Source of the DNA: Marivivens donghaensis
GTDB lineage: Bacteria; Pseudomonadota; Alphaproteobacteria; Rhodobacterales; Rhodobacteraceae
Length of the DNA stretch: 64,000 nucleotides
Direction of reading: 5' to 3'
Assembly (NCBI RefSeq): GCF_030410045.1
Contig: NZ_JAUFRA010000007.1
Location: 1-64,000, forward strand
Part shown: piece by piece, positions 34,617-43,624 of the stretch
How the letters are laid out: every line of letters starts with the position of its first letter
Numbering within the stretch: position 1 is the stretch's first letter
Notes under the pieces: model-generated
The model's input: the letters and a program-made list of their open reading frames with translations, nothing else
Databases searched by the model: none
What the model was told of the DNA's origin: nothing
Position numbers and translations under genes: made by a program

Positions 34617-35611
34617 TCACCGAAACTCTGAACGAACTGCCCCTCGTATCGGCAGAGCTAAGGGCCAAAATCCTTTCTGCCCCACGCACCACAGAGGCGC
34701 ACCGCGATCTGTTTGAACAAACAGACGCGATGCATTTTGTGCAGACAGGAGGCGAGGCAACCTCCGAGGCTCTACCGAGCCCACTGACGATCGCCGCATG
34801 GAATGTTGAACGCTGTCTGTTCCCCAAAGAAACTGCCGATAAACTACGAGCCGAAGGTGCTGATATTGTTTTGCTGTCCGAAGTCGACCACGGCATGGCC
34901 CGCACAGGCCAACGTCACACGACCGAAGAGGTCGCAGCGCACCTCGGCATGGCCTACATTTACGGCGTCGAGTTTTTCGAGCTTGGCCTTGGCAGTCCCA
35001 CCGAGCGTGAATTCTGCGAGGACACCCAAAATGCTCGTGGCTGGCACGGCAACGCGATCCTGTCTGCGGTGCCGTTCAATCGTGTCGCGCTCGTGCGGCT
35101 CGACGATCACGGACATTGGTTCTCGACCGAGTTTGGCGCCGATCCAGGTCAGCCACGCATCGGGGGCCGGATGGCTCTCCTCGCGGAGGCCGAAACCGAA
35201 AATGGTCCGATTTGTGTCGTATCGACCCATCTTGAGAGCAATTCAAACGAAGCCCACCGTGCGGCCCAGTTTTATATCCTGATGGATGCCATCGACGATT
35301 TCGCCCCCGACCTACCTGCGGTGATCGGAGGAGACTTGAACACAGGCAACCACATGCCTCCTGATTTCGATTGGCAGTCCGAGACCCTGTTCGAGAACGC
35401 GCGGAACCGTGGCTATCATTGGGATGGCACTGCCGAGGGTATGACCACCCGCCCCAGCCTAATCACCCGTCACCCCGACCGCACGATGAAACTCGATTGG
35501 TTTGCTTGCAGAGGTCTGACCGCACAGGCGCCGCGTATCGTGTCTTCGATGAATGGCGAGGTCCCGCTTTCAGATCATGATCTGATCGTAATGGAGTGTG
35601 TCAGCGAGTAA
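34613..35611 (+). CDS. Endonuclease/exonuclease/phosphatase (EEP) family hydrolase in the ugp operon
   Basis: The 332-residue protein carries the EEP metal and catalytic motifs in order: AAWNVER, LLSEVD, GWHGNAILS, STHLES, GGDLNTGN, KLDWFACRG and a closing LSDHDLI. It has no signal peptide, so it acts in the cytoplasm. EEP enzymes split phosphodiesters or phosphomonoesters in nucleic acids, lipids or inositides. As the last, translationally coupled gene of a UgpBAEC operon it takes the place usually held by the phosphodiesterase UgpQ, so a glycerophosphodiester substrate is plausible. Confidence 0.85.
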   Translation: MITETLNELPLVSAELRAKILSAPRTTEAHRDLFEQTDAMHFVQTGGEATSEALPSPLTIAAWNVERCLFPKETADKLRAEGADIVLLSEVDHGMARTGQRHTTEEVAAHLGMAYIYGVEFFELGLGSPTEREFCEDTQNARGWHGNAILSAVPFNRVALVRLDDHGHWFSTEFGADPGQPRIGGRMALLAEAETENGPICVVSTHLESNSNEAHRAAQFYILMDAIDDFAPDLPAVIGGDLNTGNHMPPDFDWQSETLFENARNRGYHWDGTAEGMTTRPSLITRHPDRTMKLDWFACRGLTAQAPRIVSSMNGEVPLSDHDLIVMECVSE

Positions 35612-35716
35612 TTTGGACGAACCTTGCGTTCAACCTCTATGCGGCGGGCATCGCTTTGGGCACAACAGACGTTCGATGGCCGACTGCTTGATTTAGAGCC
35701 ATAACCGCCTAGCTCG

Positions 35717-35938
35717 ATGAGGATGACGAAACGAGAAATTATCCCCGAAGACCATCTGAGCGAGATTGTCGAAATGGCGCTGTCTGATGATATCCAATTC
35801 GCGGACATTGAGCGCCAGTATGGGCTGTCCGAGAAGGCTGTCAAAGCGCTTATGCGAGACACCCTTAAACCCGGGAGCTACAGATCCTGGAGAAAGCGCG
35901 TGCGTGTTTTTTCGGACCGCCGCGAACACTATAAATAG
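35717..35938 (+). CDS. DUF2805 (TIGR03643) small helix-turn-helix-like protein
   Basis: The 73-residue protein matches the family pattern: SEIVEMALSDDIQFADIERQ, YGLSEKAVKALMR, LKPGSYRSWRKRV. The central segment resembles a helix-turn-helix. Function is unknown. ATG 35717 and ATG 35723 are both possible. It stands alone, 105 bases after the EEP gene. Confidence 0.82.
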   Translation: MRMTKREIIPEDHLSEIVEMALSDDIQFADIERQYGLSEKAVKALMRDTLKPGSYRSWRKRVRVFSDRREHYK

Positions 35939-36106
35939 TCAATAGGCCCCCGTCAGAGCAGGTTTCAGTTCACGGGACAAAGGATCATTTGTCAGCGGTT
36001 GCACAATATCTGCAATCGTTGTTTGGTGTGCTATGGTAGTTAAATGCCTTAAGACGCCGTTCCCAAATACTTTTTCCGAGGGCAACACATTGAAAACAGC
36101 AACGGT

Positions 36107-36514
36107 ATGAAACGTCATTTTACAACTCGTGCATTCATAACGGCTCTGCTCTTTGGGGCGCTCTATTCGCTGGTTATTGGAATTATTGGAGAGGTGGCTG
36201 TTGAGTATTGGGGCCGTCCCAGAGGTGTCGCCTATGGCATCTTCGGCTACTATTACTGGGTCTTTCTCAGCATCAATGGGCTTGCAATGGGCTTTGTTTT
36301 TCGGACGACACCAATTCGGTATGCGCTGCCAATGTTCGTGACCATCATTACCGTGCCGACATTTCTGTTTTTGCCAGATCAGGGCGAGCGTCCGATCCTT
36401 GCCGTGTATGCTGGTGCCATCTCAATGTGTCTGGCCTTGGCTGCGTTGGAATACTATCGCAGGAAGCGACCCAAACGGCAGTCTGATGCTAGTATGAAGG
36501 ACTTACGAAGCTGA
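36107..36514 (+). CDS. Hypothetical four-helix membrane protein
   Basis: The 135-residue product has four hydrophobic segments (about residues 10-30, 43-65, 73-90 and 96-115) and a basic tail (RRKRPKRQ). I recognise no family. Its last 26 bases overlap the end of the convergent secreted protein gene. Reality as a gene rests on the clean membrane-protein pattern and the ATG at the end of a 168-base upstream gap. Confidence 0.6.
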   Translation: MKRHFTTRAFITALLFGALYSLVIGIIGEVAVEYWGRPRGVAYGIFGYYYWVFLSINGLAMGFVFRTTPIRYALPMFVTIITVPTFLFLPDQGERPILAVYAGAISMCLALAALEYYRRKRPKRQSDASMKDLRS

Positions 36515-37481
36515 TACTGCTCACGCGTTTATCCTGTCCGAATTCAATCAAGATACCCCATTCGTCCTCCGCATCGGGTACGTCGGAGCAGACGTGGGTA
36601 TAATACCGATCTGAGGTGGCTGAATATCCGCTTGGCACACGCCCCAAAATACGGATCACTTCGCCGCGGGTCAGGCCAACCCTTAGCCCTGAGGGCGTGT
36701 GCCAACCCGGTGATGTGGTGGACATTCCATAGACCTTGTCCTGAAAAATATCGATATTCGCGCCAACAAGGACCATCCGATCTATCAACTCACCGCTCCC
36801 GAAAGGGTCTGCGACCGTTTCGGGTGATCCAAGTTTGCCGAGCGTATCCAGCGGACTGCCCATGCTGACGCCATTCAGGCTGAACTCGGATACGGGCAGG
36901 CAATCTTCGACGGTCTGATACAGATGGCTTTCCAACAGAAGCGGCGTGATCGGCGGTACAATACTGTCCGATACCCATGTAAAGGAGGATGGGTCCCACG
37001 ACTGCCCAGCTGCTACCTTGATGTCAAGAATGCCGCCGCCAAAACCGTAGCTCACCGTTTCGGGGATGCATTCGAGACGTGCGGCTATTTCACCGCTCTG
37101 GGTCACCTCTACCCAGCCAAAGCGCCTGATTGGCTTTTGCATCTCTTTTTCAGAAAATGGACGGTCAAAGCCGCCGCCAACGTCATAGGCAAAGTCTCCG
37201 TTGTAAAAGGTAACGCTTTCGCTGATCGCTTTCCCCAGACCCGACCATGGTTCATAGTCAACACGCTCAACAGGTTCTGACAGGAACAGATCAGGTGTGC
37301 CGCCGACAGGCCCATAGCTGTAGGTTGCGACCTGATCGTCGAAACAGACAAATACCTCTGTGTTGCGTCCCTCGATCTGGCACGATGTAAAGGGTTCTTG
37401 TCCTGCCGGACAACCAGCCTGCGTCATGTTACCGATAAGTGCGCAGCAAGAGGCGAGATACGGGACAAGGTTCTGTTTCAT
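36489..37481 (-). CDS. Hypothetical exported protein with two BamE-like repeats
   Basis: The 330-residue product begins with a signal-like stretch (KQNLVPYLASCCALIG) and is rich in cysteine (TQAGCPAGQEPFTSC). In the C-terminal half two segments, SLNGVSMGSPLDTLGKLGSP and LRVGLTRGEVIRILGRVP, have the G(L/M)S/T-x-x-E/D-V-x-x-x-LG-x-P pattern of small BamE/BLIP-like domains. I recognise no function. ATG 37481 has GAGGG upstream and lies 10 bases after the preceding gene, so the two form an operon. Confidence 0.65.
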   Translation of the reverse strand: MKQNLVPYLASCCALIGNMTQAGCPAGQEPFTSCQIEGRNTEVFVCFDDQVATYSYGPVGGTPDLFLSEPVERVDYEPWSGLGKAISESVTFYNGDFAYDVGGGFDRPFSEKEMQKPIRRFGWVEVTQSGEIAARLECIPETVSYGFGGGILDIKVAAGQSWDPSSFTWVSDSIVPPITPLLLESHLYQTVEDCLPVSEFSLNGVSMGSPLDTLGKLGSPETVADPFGSGELIDRMVLVGANIDIFQDKVYGMSTTSPGWHTPSGLRVGLTRGEVIRILGRVPSGYSATSDRYYTHVCSDVPDAEDEWGILIEFGQDKRVSSISFVSPSY

Positions 37482-37491
37482 GCCCTCGAGC

Positions 37492-37950
37492 CTAATCCAT
37501 TTCGCCTCTTCCAATCAAACCGAGTTTCAATGCAGACTCCCGCATCGCTTCGACGGCTCGCATTGGCGGGTTTGCAGCACATGTGCCCGAAATTTCGTAG
37601 TAGAAATCGGAATAGAGCAAAGGCCAAGGCGTTGACTGCGTAACCACTTTGCTTTCACTGATGTTGTTATCGCGCATAAATCCCATCATCAGAACAGCAA
37701 ATGGCAGAACGTCTTCGGATGGGAGCCCTAGGTCCGCATGAAACGCGGCGGTCCGCCCGTAATGGACAATCTCTGCGTCATGGTAGGCATCGATGACTTC
37801 AGTGTGGCGTTCACTAAGCTCCTCACACGTCAATTCTGACAGGTCATCGAAGGTGTAATGCCTGATAGGGGCCGGACCTGACCAGACGAAAGCAGCCAGA
37901 GCAGCTACCGAGACACATAACATAAGAGCAACTGCAACATACACCTTCAT
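37492..37950 (-). CDS. Hypothetical exported or membrane-anchored protein
   Basis: The 152-residue product starts with a hydrophobic helix (KVYVAVALMLCVSVAALAAFVW, residues 2-23) followed by a small acidic domain containing two cysteines (LTCEELSER, GTCAANPP). I recognise no family. The frame is open to 38073, but the upstream part is hydrophilic and the ATG at 37950 places the signal at the N terminus. It is the first gene of the pair with the BamE-repeat protein. Confidence 0.6.
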   Translation of the reverse strand: MKVYVAVALMLCVSVAALAAFVWSGPAPIRHYTFDDLSELTCEELSERHTEVIDAYHDAEIVHYGRTAAFHADLGLPSEDVLPFAVLMMGFMRDNNISESKVVTQSTPWPLLYSDFYYEISGTCAANPPMRAVEAMRESALKLGLIGRGEMD

Positions 37951-38074
37951 GATGCCAACTTGGATATGTGCAAGTGGATTGTCAAAACGCAATGAACTGC
38001 TCGGAGGCTGGGAGGGGGTTTTGGACGAAAGGCCCACGACCACATTCTTTTTACGTTGATTAGACATCATCATA

Positions 38075-38090
38075 TTTTACTCGAGTAAAA
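38075..38090. promoter_or_regulatory. Perfect 16-bp palindrome upstream of the exported-protein pair
   Basis: TTTTACTCGAGTAAAA is exactly self-complementary and lies 125 bases upstream of the start at 37950, in a 298-base gap (37951-38248) with no gene. It resembles a repressor operator. The gap otherwise shows only a weak stem near 38160-38195. Confidence 0.5.
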
Positions 38091-38248
38091 CAGCTGAGGC
38101 CAGATCAGCGCATCCGGCCCAAAGCTGCCATTTGCCAATGGCGCAGTGAACGTCAGGTAAGGCTCCATTTGTCTTAACGACACGTTTGAGCCTGGACGAT
38201 TGGCCGAGTCGAGGAACGATCCTCAAAGGTGCTACATTCTTCCTAAAA

Positions 38249-39619
38249 CTATGCTGAAATCGGAAGGCATATCGTGAACTGAGCTCCTTTGGAGACTAGA
38301 TCTACTGTTAACCTGCCGTTCGATTGCTGGACGATCTCATTTGCAATCGCGAGGCCCAATCCGCTGCCTGTATTCGGTTCAAGCTGTGTGAAGCGTCCAA
38401 AAATTTTTGTGGCGTTGTCAGGATGCAGATCCTTTCCGTCGTCCCAGATAGACACTTTCGCGTGGTTGTCTTCCGCGTAGCAGTTGACGATTATTGTGCT
38501 CAATAACGGGCCGCCATGCGTCAGGGCATTGTCCAGTATGTTCTTGATCGCCTCTTTCAATAAAACTTCTGTACCATGAACTTTTAGCGCACCGTCAGAT
38601 GAGTTGAATTCAAAGTGGATGTCTTGCTTGAGTACGAGGTAGGCGAAATCGGTGCAAACATCTGAGACGACAGAGTTCAGGTTGATCTCATGTGTTTCTC
38701 TCTGGTCGCGGCCATATGTCAGCCGTTCTAGGGACAAGAGTTGCTCGGTGACATGGGCTGAGTGTTTGGCAGCATAGAGAAGCTTTTCGATCCGTTGTTC
38801 GCGATCCTCGTTTGTTTTCGCAGATTTGACGGCCTCTGCCATTGCCAAGATGCCAGCTGCAGGATTTCGAAGTTGATGGGCCGCGTCAGATATAAAGGCC
38901 TGTTGAGCCGAGATGCTGTCGGAAACTTGCCCGAACAGACGGTTTAACGTTCTCACAATCCCTTTTACTTCGCCTGGAACAGCCCGTTTGATCGGGCTTA
39001 GATCGTTCTGAGATCGCTTATCGATTGCGTCTTGAAGGTCGTTGAGGGGGCGCAGACCCAACTGCACACCAAACCAAACGACAAGAGCAAGAGTCACCAG
39101 AAGTGCGCCCATCAATGCAGCAGCCTTAAGTGCGAGATCTCGTGCAAATTCGTTTCGGTCTGACATGCGTTGCCAAACTCGAATTATCGTTTGACCCGTT
39201 ATGCCTCCGACTTGAGTGTTTTCGGTGAGCTTTAAGACACGGACCGGCTCATCACGGTATATGGCTTCAAAATAGGACGTCGTTTGAGGTTCAGCGCCGA
39301 GCGTTGCTGGTTCGACGGGTGGATACGCATATCCGGTGACGTAATATCCACCAGGTCCTGTCGCGTGATAGAAGACTTCGCCGCCAGACGCGTCGGTGAG
39401 TAAATCGCGGGTTGAAGGCGAAAGTGCGTCGCCCTCAGAGCTCGCTACGTCGCGTGAAATTGCTAAGGCTGTAGACAGCAAACCCCTATCAAAAAGCTCG
39501 TTTGCAGTCTGTTGGGCAACCGAAAATCGCCAATAGCCAAGAAATAAGCTCACAATCAAAAGTGGTGTAAGGATCAGAACGAATAGGCGAAATCGAAGTG
39601 TATGCGGGTCGGTTTTCAT
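38249..39619 (-). CDS. tctE: Sensor histidine kinase, TctE-like
   Basis: The 456-residue kinase has one membrane helix near residues 10-32, a periplasmic TctE-type sensor domain, a second helix near 165-188 (LKAAALMGALLVTLALVVWF), the HisKA box FISDAAHQLRNPAAGI with the phospho-accepting His, and an ATPase domain (DNALTHGG, DDGKDLHPD, GSGLGLAIANEI). The start overlaps the response regulator stop (ATGA). Together they are divergent from the TTT transporter genes they presumably control. Confidence 0.9.
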   Translation of the reverse strand: MKTDPHTLRFRLFVLILTPLLIVSLFLGYWRFSVAQQTANELFDRGLLSTALAISRDVASSEGDALSPSTRDLLTDASGGEVFYHATGPGGYYVTGYAYPPVEPATLGAEPQTTSYFEAIYRDEPVRVLKLTENTQVGGITGQTIIRVWQRMSDRNEFARDLALKAAALMGALLVTLALVVWFGVQLGLRPLNDLQDAIDKRSQNDLSPIKRAVPGEVKGIVRTLNRLFGQVSDSISAQQAFISDAAHQLRNPAAGILAMAEAVKSAKTNEDREQRIEKLLYAAKHSAHVTEQLLSLERLTYGRDQRETHEINLNSVVSDVCTDFAYLVLKQDIHFEFNSSDGALKVHGTEVLLKEAIKNILDNALTHGGPLLSTIIVNCYAEDNHAKVSIWDDGKDLHPDNATKIFGRFTQLEPNTGSGLGLAIANEIVQQSNGRLTVDLVSKGAQFTICLPISA

Positions 39620-40299
39620 CCTTCGACCTCGAGTAGATATCCGAGGCCGCGGGCGGTCTTGATTTGAACCCCACATTGCGCCAATCGGCGGCGAAGGCGC
39701 GAAATATGAGGTTCAATTGCCGTGTCATCCACATCAGCACCGATACCGTAAACGTGGTCAATAATTTGGGACTTGGATACCAATCTCCCCTTGCGTTCGA
39801 TGAGGCATTCTAAAGTCGCCAGTTCTTTGCGTGGTAAATCGAGGGGAAGGCCGTCAACAGTCACTTGGCGAGTCGAGCGATCAAAAATAAGTCGACCGAG
39901 GGTCTCTTTCGGGCTGTATTCGAGGTTTTTACGTCGTGAAAGAGCTCTGATCCGTGCTTCGAGTTCGTCCATTTCAAAGGGTTTCACCAGATAATCATCA
40001 GCGCCGCGATCCAGTCCTAAAACACGGTCGCTGGTTTCAATGCGGGCCGTGAGCAAGATCACGGGTGTATGCCCTCCGCGTTGTCGCAGCGCGTGCAACA
40101 CGTCCAAGCCACTCATACTTGGCAGATTGATATCAAGCACGATGAGGTCTGCGCCTTCATTGCGAAGGTAAGTGTCGGCTTCTAATCCATCATGCAGAAC
40201 GTCAACAGCATGGCCGCGGTCCCTCAATCTATAGGCGATCGCGTTGGAGAGTGTGACGTTGTCTTCGATGATGACGATACGAATTTTTCGACTCCGCAA
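39616..40299 (-). CDS. tctD: OmpR family response regulator, TctD-like
   Basis: The product has a receiver domain (IVIIEDNVTLS, phospho-acceptor Asp in LIVLDINLPSMSG, Lys in YLVKPFEMDEL) and a C-terminal winged helix (LVSKSQIIDHVYG, PHISRLRRRLAQCG, RGLGYLLE). It is the partner of the adjacent kinase and a candidate activator of tctC. The frame is open to a TTG at 40323 (235 residues); the TTG at 40299 giving MRSRKIRIVIIEDN (227 residues) fits the family start better and leaves 129 bases for the divergent promoter. Confidence 0.9.
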   Translation of the reverse strand: MRSRKIRIVIIEDNVTLSNAIAYRLRDRGHAVDVLHDGLEADTYLRNEGADLIVLDINLPSMSGLDVLHALRQRGGHTPVILLTARIETSDRVLGLDRGADDYLVKPFEMDELEARIRALSRRKNLEYSPKETLGRLIFDRSTRQVTVDGLPLDLPRKELATLECLIERKGRLVSKSQIIDHVYGIGADVDDTAIEPHISRLRRRLAQCGVQIKTARGLGYLLEVEG

Positions 40300-40428
40300 G
40301 TTTGCCGCAAGGTTCGCACACAAAGTTCAACGCGTTGGAGGGGGGAATCAATCCCCAAAAAATAAATCGGATTAAAGTGGAGTTTTGACTGCCGCTGTGA
40401 TCCCATCGGTCATTAAGGGAGGAAACCA

Positions 40429-41517
40429 ATGACCTTACTAAAGCTTTCACGCCGTGCGGCGCTTGCCCTTACCGCAGCTGCTGGCTTGGCTGCGCCCGCA
40501 ATGGCTGACGTTGATTTTTCCGGTAAAACGATTGAGTGGGTGATCCCATTCTCTGAAACTGGTGGGTCGGCGAAATGGGCGAACTTCTTTGCACCTCTTC
40601 TGTCCGAAGAGCTACCAGGTAACCCAACCGTTGTCGTTAAATTCATGCCAGGCGCTGGCTCCACTAAGGGCGCAAACTGGTTCCAAGAACAAACTGAAGG
40701 CGACGGCACGCTTCTGTTCGGTTCGTCCGGTTCTACTCAGTTCCCGTTCCTGCTGGATGACCCGCGCGTGATGTATGAATACGCGGATTGGAACGCAGTT
40801 ATGGCAACAGGCACTGGCGGTGTTGCCTATCTCAACGCTGAAGATGGCGCGTTGTTCGATGGCTCGGCCAACCAACTGAAAGATATCCCGTTCATTTTCG
40901 GTTCGCAGGGCGCGACTGGTCTCGATCTTGTGCCTCTCTTGGCTTGGGAAATGCTGGGCATGAACGTCGAACCCGTCTTTGGCATCAAAGGCCGTGGCGA
41001 TGGTCGTCTGATGTTTGAACGTGGTGAAGCAACGATCGATTACCAAACGTCGTCTGGCTACATCAGCGGTTCTATGGACCTCGTGAACGCAGGTACTGCG
41101 GTTCCAATGATGTCGTGGGGCGCTCTGGACGAAAACGGTATGATCGTGCGCGATCCAACGTTCCCTGATCTTCCGAGCTTTAAGGAAGTTTGTGAAGCGA
41201 CTGACGGTTGTGAAACCTCTGGCCCAGCATGGGATGCTTGGAAAGCGTTCTTTATCGCAGGCTACCCGTCCCAGAAGATCGCGTTCCTGCCAGCTGGAAC
41301 TCCTCAGGACGTGATCGACACCTACACTGCAGCTTTTGAAGCAGTGCGGGCACGCCCAGATTTCAAAGAAATCGCATCCCAGCAGGTTGGCGAATACCCG
41401 ATGTTCGTAGGTGCAGGTGCTCAAAAGGCAACCGACGAAGCGACAACTGTTTCGGACGAGGCAAAACAATTCGTCCTGACATGGCTTAAAGACGCATATG
41501 GCGTCGAACTGAACTAA
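40429..41517 (+). CDS. tctC: Tripartite tricarboxylate transporter substrate-binding protein (TctC family)
   Basis: The 362-residue protein has a twin-Arg-like start (SRRAALALTAAAGLAAPAMA) with cleavage near AMADV and the TctC pattern (GKTIEWVIPFSETGGSAKWANFF, VVVKFMPGAGSTKGANWF, FGSQGATGLDLVPLLAWEML). It captures a carboxylate, probably a tri- or dicarboxylate, in the periplasm. GGGAGGAAACC precedes the ATG. A stable stem-loop follows the gene. Confidence 0.92.
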   Translation: MTLLKLSRRAALALTAAAGLAAPAMADVDFSGKTIEWVIPFSETGGSAKWANFFAPLLSEELPGNPTVVVKFMPGAGSTKGANWFQEQTEGDGTLLFGSSGSTQFPFLLDDPRVMYEYADWNAVMATGTGGVAYLNAEDGALFDGSANQLKDIPFIFGSQGATGLDLVPLLAWEMLGMNVEPVFGIKGRGDGRLMFERGEATIDYQTSSGYISGSMDLVNAGTAVPMMSWGALDENGMIVRDPTFPDLPSFKEVCEATDGCETSGPAWDAWKAFFIAGYPSQKIAFLPAGTPQDVIDTYTAAFEAVRARPDFKEIASQQVGEYPMFVGAGAQKATDEATTVSDEAKQFVLTWLKDAYGVELN

Positions 41518-41528
41518 GCCAGTTCAAA

Positions 41529-41554
41529 GCGCCCTCTCGAATACGAGGGGGCGC
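41529..41554 (+). terminator. Intra-operon stem-loop between tctC and tctA
   Basis: GCGCCCTCTCG at 41529-41539 pairs with CGAGGGGGCGC at 41544-41554 with one G-U pair and an AATA loop. It lies 12 bases after the tctC stop and 40 before tctA. It is the third such structure after a binding-protein gene in this window and likely sets expression ratios. Confidence 0.75.
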
Positions 41555-41593
41555 ACCTCATCAAAAAATCCAAATTAACAGAAAGCGACTCCG

Positions 41594-43624
41594 ATGGAGA
41601 TTTTCGCCAACGCACTTCCTGCGCTCGGTGACGCATGGGCATTGATACTCCAGCCTATTGTGCTGGGCTATCTAATCCTTGGTGTCACCATGGGCCTCGC
41701 GGTTGGGGTTTTCCCTGGCCTTGGTGGTATCGCCGGCTTGTCCCTCCTGCTCCCCTTCATGTTCGGCATGGAACCCGTTTACGGTTTGGCCTTGATGGTG
41801 GGGATGGTGGCGGTTGTGCCAACGTCAGACACCTTTGCTTCGGTCCTAATGGGGATACCTGGGTCATCGGCATCTCAGGCAACTGTGCTTGATGGTTTCC
41901 CGATGGCGAAGAAAGGCGAGGCCGCGCGTGCGCTTTCTGCGGCATTCGCATCTTCTCTGTTTGGCGGCTTAGTTGGGGCTCTCTTCCTGACTGCGTTTAT
42001 CTTGGTCGCGCGTCCTATTGTTTTGGCATTCGGGTTACCCGAAATGCTGATGATAACGGTCCTAGGACTTTCGATGGTGGCTGTGCTTGCAGGGCGCGTT
42101 CCGTTGAAAGGACTGGCCGCTGCTGGCCTCGGCATGATGGTCGGGACTATCGGGATCGCCGACGCTGGCGGTTCGCTTCGTATGGCCAGCTATGACATCC
42201 CATACCTGACCGATGGCCTTCAGTTGGTGATTGTCGGCCTTGGTATCTTTGCGATTCCAGAAATTGTGTCTCTGCTTCGTCAAGACCGCTCCATCTCTGA
42301 GAATAGCAATTTGGGCGCTGGTTGGCTGAGCGGGGTAAAGGACTGGTTTGACAATATCTGGCTGTCCGTCCGCTGCTCGTTGATCGGTGTCCTTGTCGGC
42401 ATCATTCCTGGCCTTGGTGGATCCGTTGTTGACTGGATCGCTTATGGCCACACGGTTCAGACCACCAAAGATAAATCGGGCTTTGGCAAAGGTAATGTGC
42501 GCGGTGTCATTGGGCCTGAAAGCTCGAACAACGCGAAAGAAGGCGGTGGCCTCGTTCCGACCTTGCTCTTTGGTATCCCGGGTTCGGGATCAATGGCGAT
42601 CTTCATCGGCGCTATTGCTCTTCTGGGCTCTGGTGACATCGAAGTCGGGCCTAAGATGCTCAAGGACAACCTCGACATCACTTATTCGATCGTCTGGTTG
42701 CTCGCGCTCGCAAACGTGTTTGGCACGCTGATGTGTATCGCGTTGTCGGGCGGGATCGCACGGTTGACGACGATCCGCTTCACATACCTTGCACCATTCC
42801 TGTTCATGCTGATCAGCTTTGCGGCATTCCAATCTGGTCAGAGCTTTGAAGACCTCCTTGCTCTCTTTGCGATCGGGTTGGTCGGTATTTTCCTGCGGCG
42901 CTTTGATTGGTCACGACCCGCATTCCTGATTGGGTTTGTTTTGTCGAACCCCGTGGAAAAGTTTTCCAACCAAGCGTTTCAGATTGCGAGCTTCAAGTTC
43001 CGTCGCGGCTTTGAGACGGGCATGGAATATCTGTTCAGCCCAATCGTCATTGTATTGATCATCGTTACCCTGATTTCGGTTGTCTTTGGCATCCGTCAGG
43101 CCAAAGCGATCATGGCGGAAGGCGATGTTCAGTCTGGTAGCAAGCGGGCACCCGTTACGTTCTTGCTGATCATCACAGCCTATCTCGTTGTTGCGCTGTT
43201 GAACGCCAATGCGATCCCAGACTTCAACATGACCGATAAAATCGTGCCGCTCGTTGTTGGTGGGATTTCGCTGGCCTGTTGCTTGATTGTGTTGGTGCAG
43301 ATGATGCGTAGCCCCGAAGGCGATGTGGTCTTTGCCGACAAAGAAGTGGCCGGTGAAGATGCGGACGCGCCTTACGGCCTTTGGTCGACGTTGGCGTGGT
43401 TTGCGGGATTGATCGCGGCCACGTGGGTCGTTGGTTTCATCATCGCTTTGGTTGGTTTCTTGATCACGTTCCTTCGGGTTCGCGCTCAGGCTGGTTGGTT
43501 CAAAACTCTTATCCTCACGGCATGTGGCCTAGGGTTCATCTGTTTGATGGCCGGCGCATTGAACCGTGATTTCCCCCCAGGACTTTTGCAGGGAGCGGTT
43601 GATATGCCGTGGCCGTTGAAATGA
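41594..43624 (+). CDS. tctA: TTT transporter membrane protein, TctA fused to a TctB-like domain
   Basis: The 676-residue protein begins as a standard TctA: GVFPGLGGIAGLSLLLPF, then SDTFASVLMGIPGSSASQATVLDGFPMAKKGEAARALSAAF, and the inverted-repeat counterpart IIPGLGGSVVDWIAYGH and GVIGPESSNNAKEGG. From about residue 510 a second part with four helices (TFLLIITAYLVVALL, KIVPLVVGGISLACCLIVLV and two near the end) resembles the small subunit TctB. No separate tctB gene exists, so one protein appears to supply both membrane subunits. Confidence 0.88.
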   Translation: MEIFANALPALGDAWALILQPIVLGYLILGVTMGLAVGVFPGLGGIAGLSLLLPFMFGMEPVYGLALMVGMVAVVPTSDTFASVLMGIPGSSASQATVLDGFPMAKKGEAARALSAAFASSLFGGLVGALFLTAFILVARPIVLAFGLPEMLMITVLGLSMVAVLAGRVPLKGLAAAGLGMMVGTIGIADAGGSLRMASYDIPYLTDGLQLVIVGLGIFAIPEIVSLLRQDRSISENSNLGAGWLSGVKDWFDNIWLSVRCSLIGVLVGIIPGLGGSVVDWIAYGHTVQTTKDKSGFGKGNVRGVIGPESSNNAKEGGGLVPTLLFGIPGSGSMAIFIGAIALLGSGDIEVGPKMLKDNLDITYSIVWLLALANVFGTLMCIALSGGIARLTTIRFTYLAPFLFMLISFAAFQSGQSFEDLLALFAIGLVGIFLRRFDWSRPAFLIGFVLSNPVEKFSNQAFQIASFKFRRGFETGMEYLFSPIVIVLIIVTLISVVFGIRQAKAIMAEGDVQSGSKRAPVTFLLIITAYLVVALLNANAIPDFNMTDKIVPLVVGGISLACCLIVLVQMMRSPEGDVVFADKEVAGEDADAPYGLWSTLAWFAGLIAATWVVGFIIALVGFLITFLRVRAQAGWFKTLILTACGLGFICLMAGALNRDFPPGLLQGAVDMPWPLK

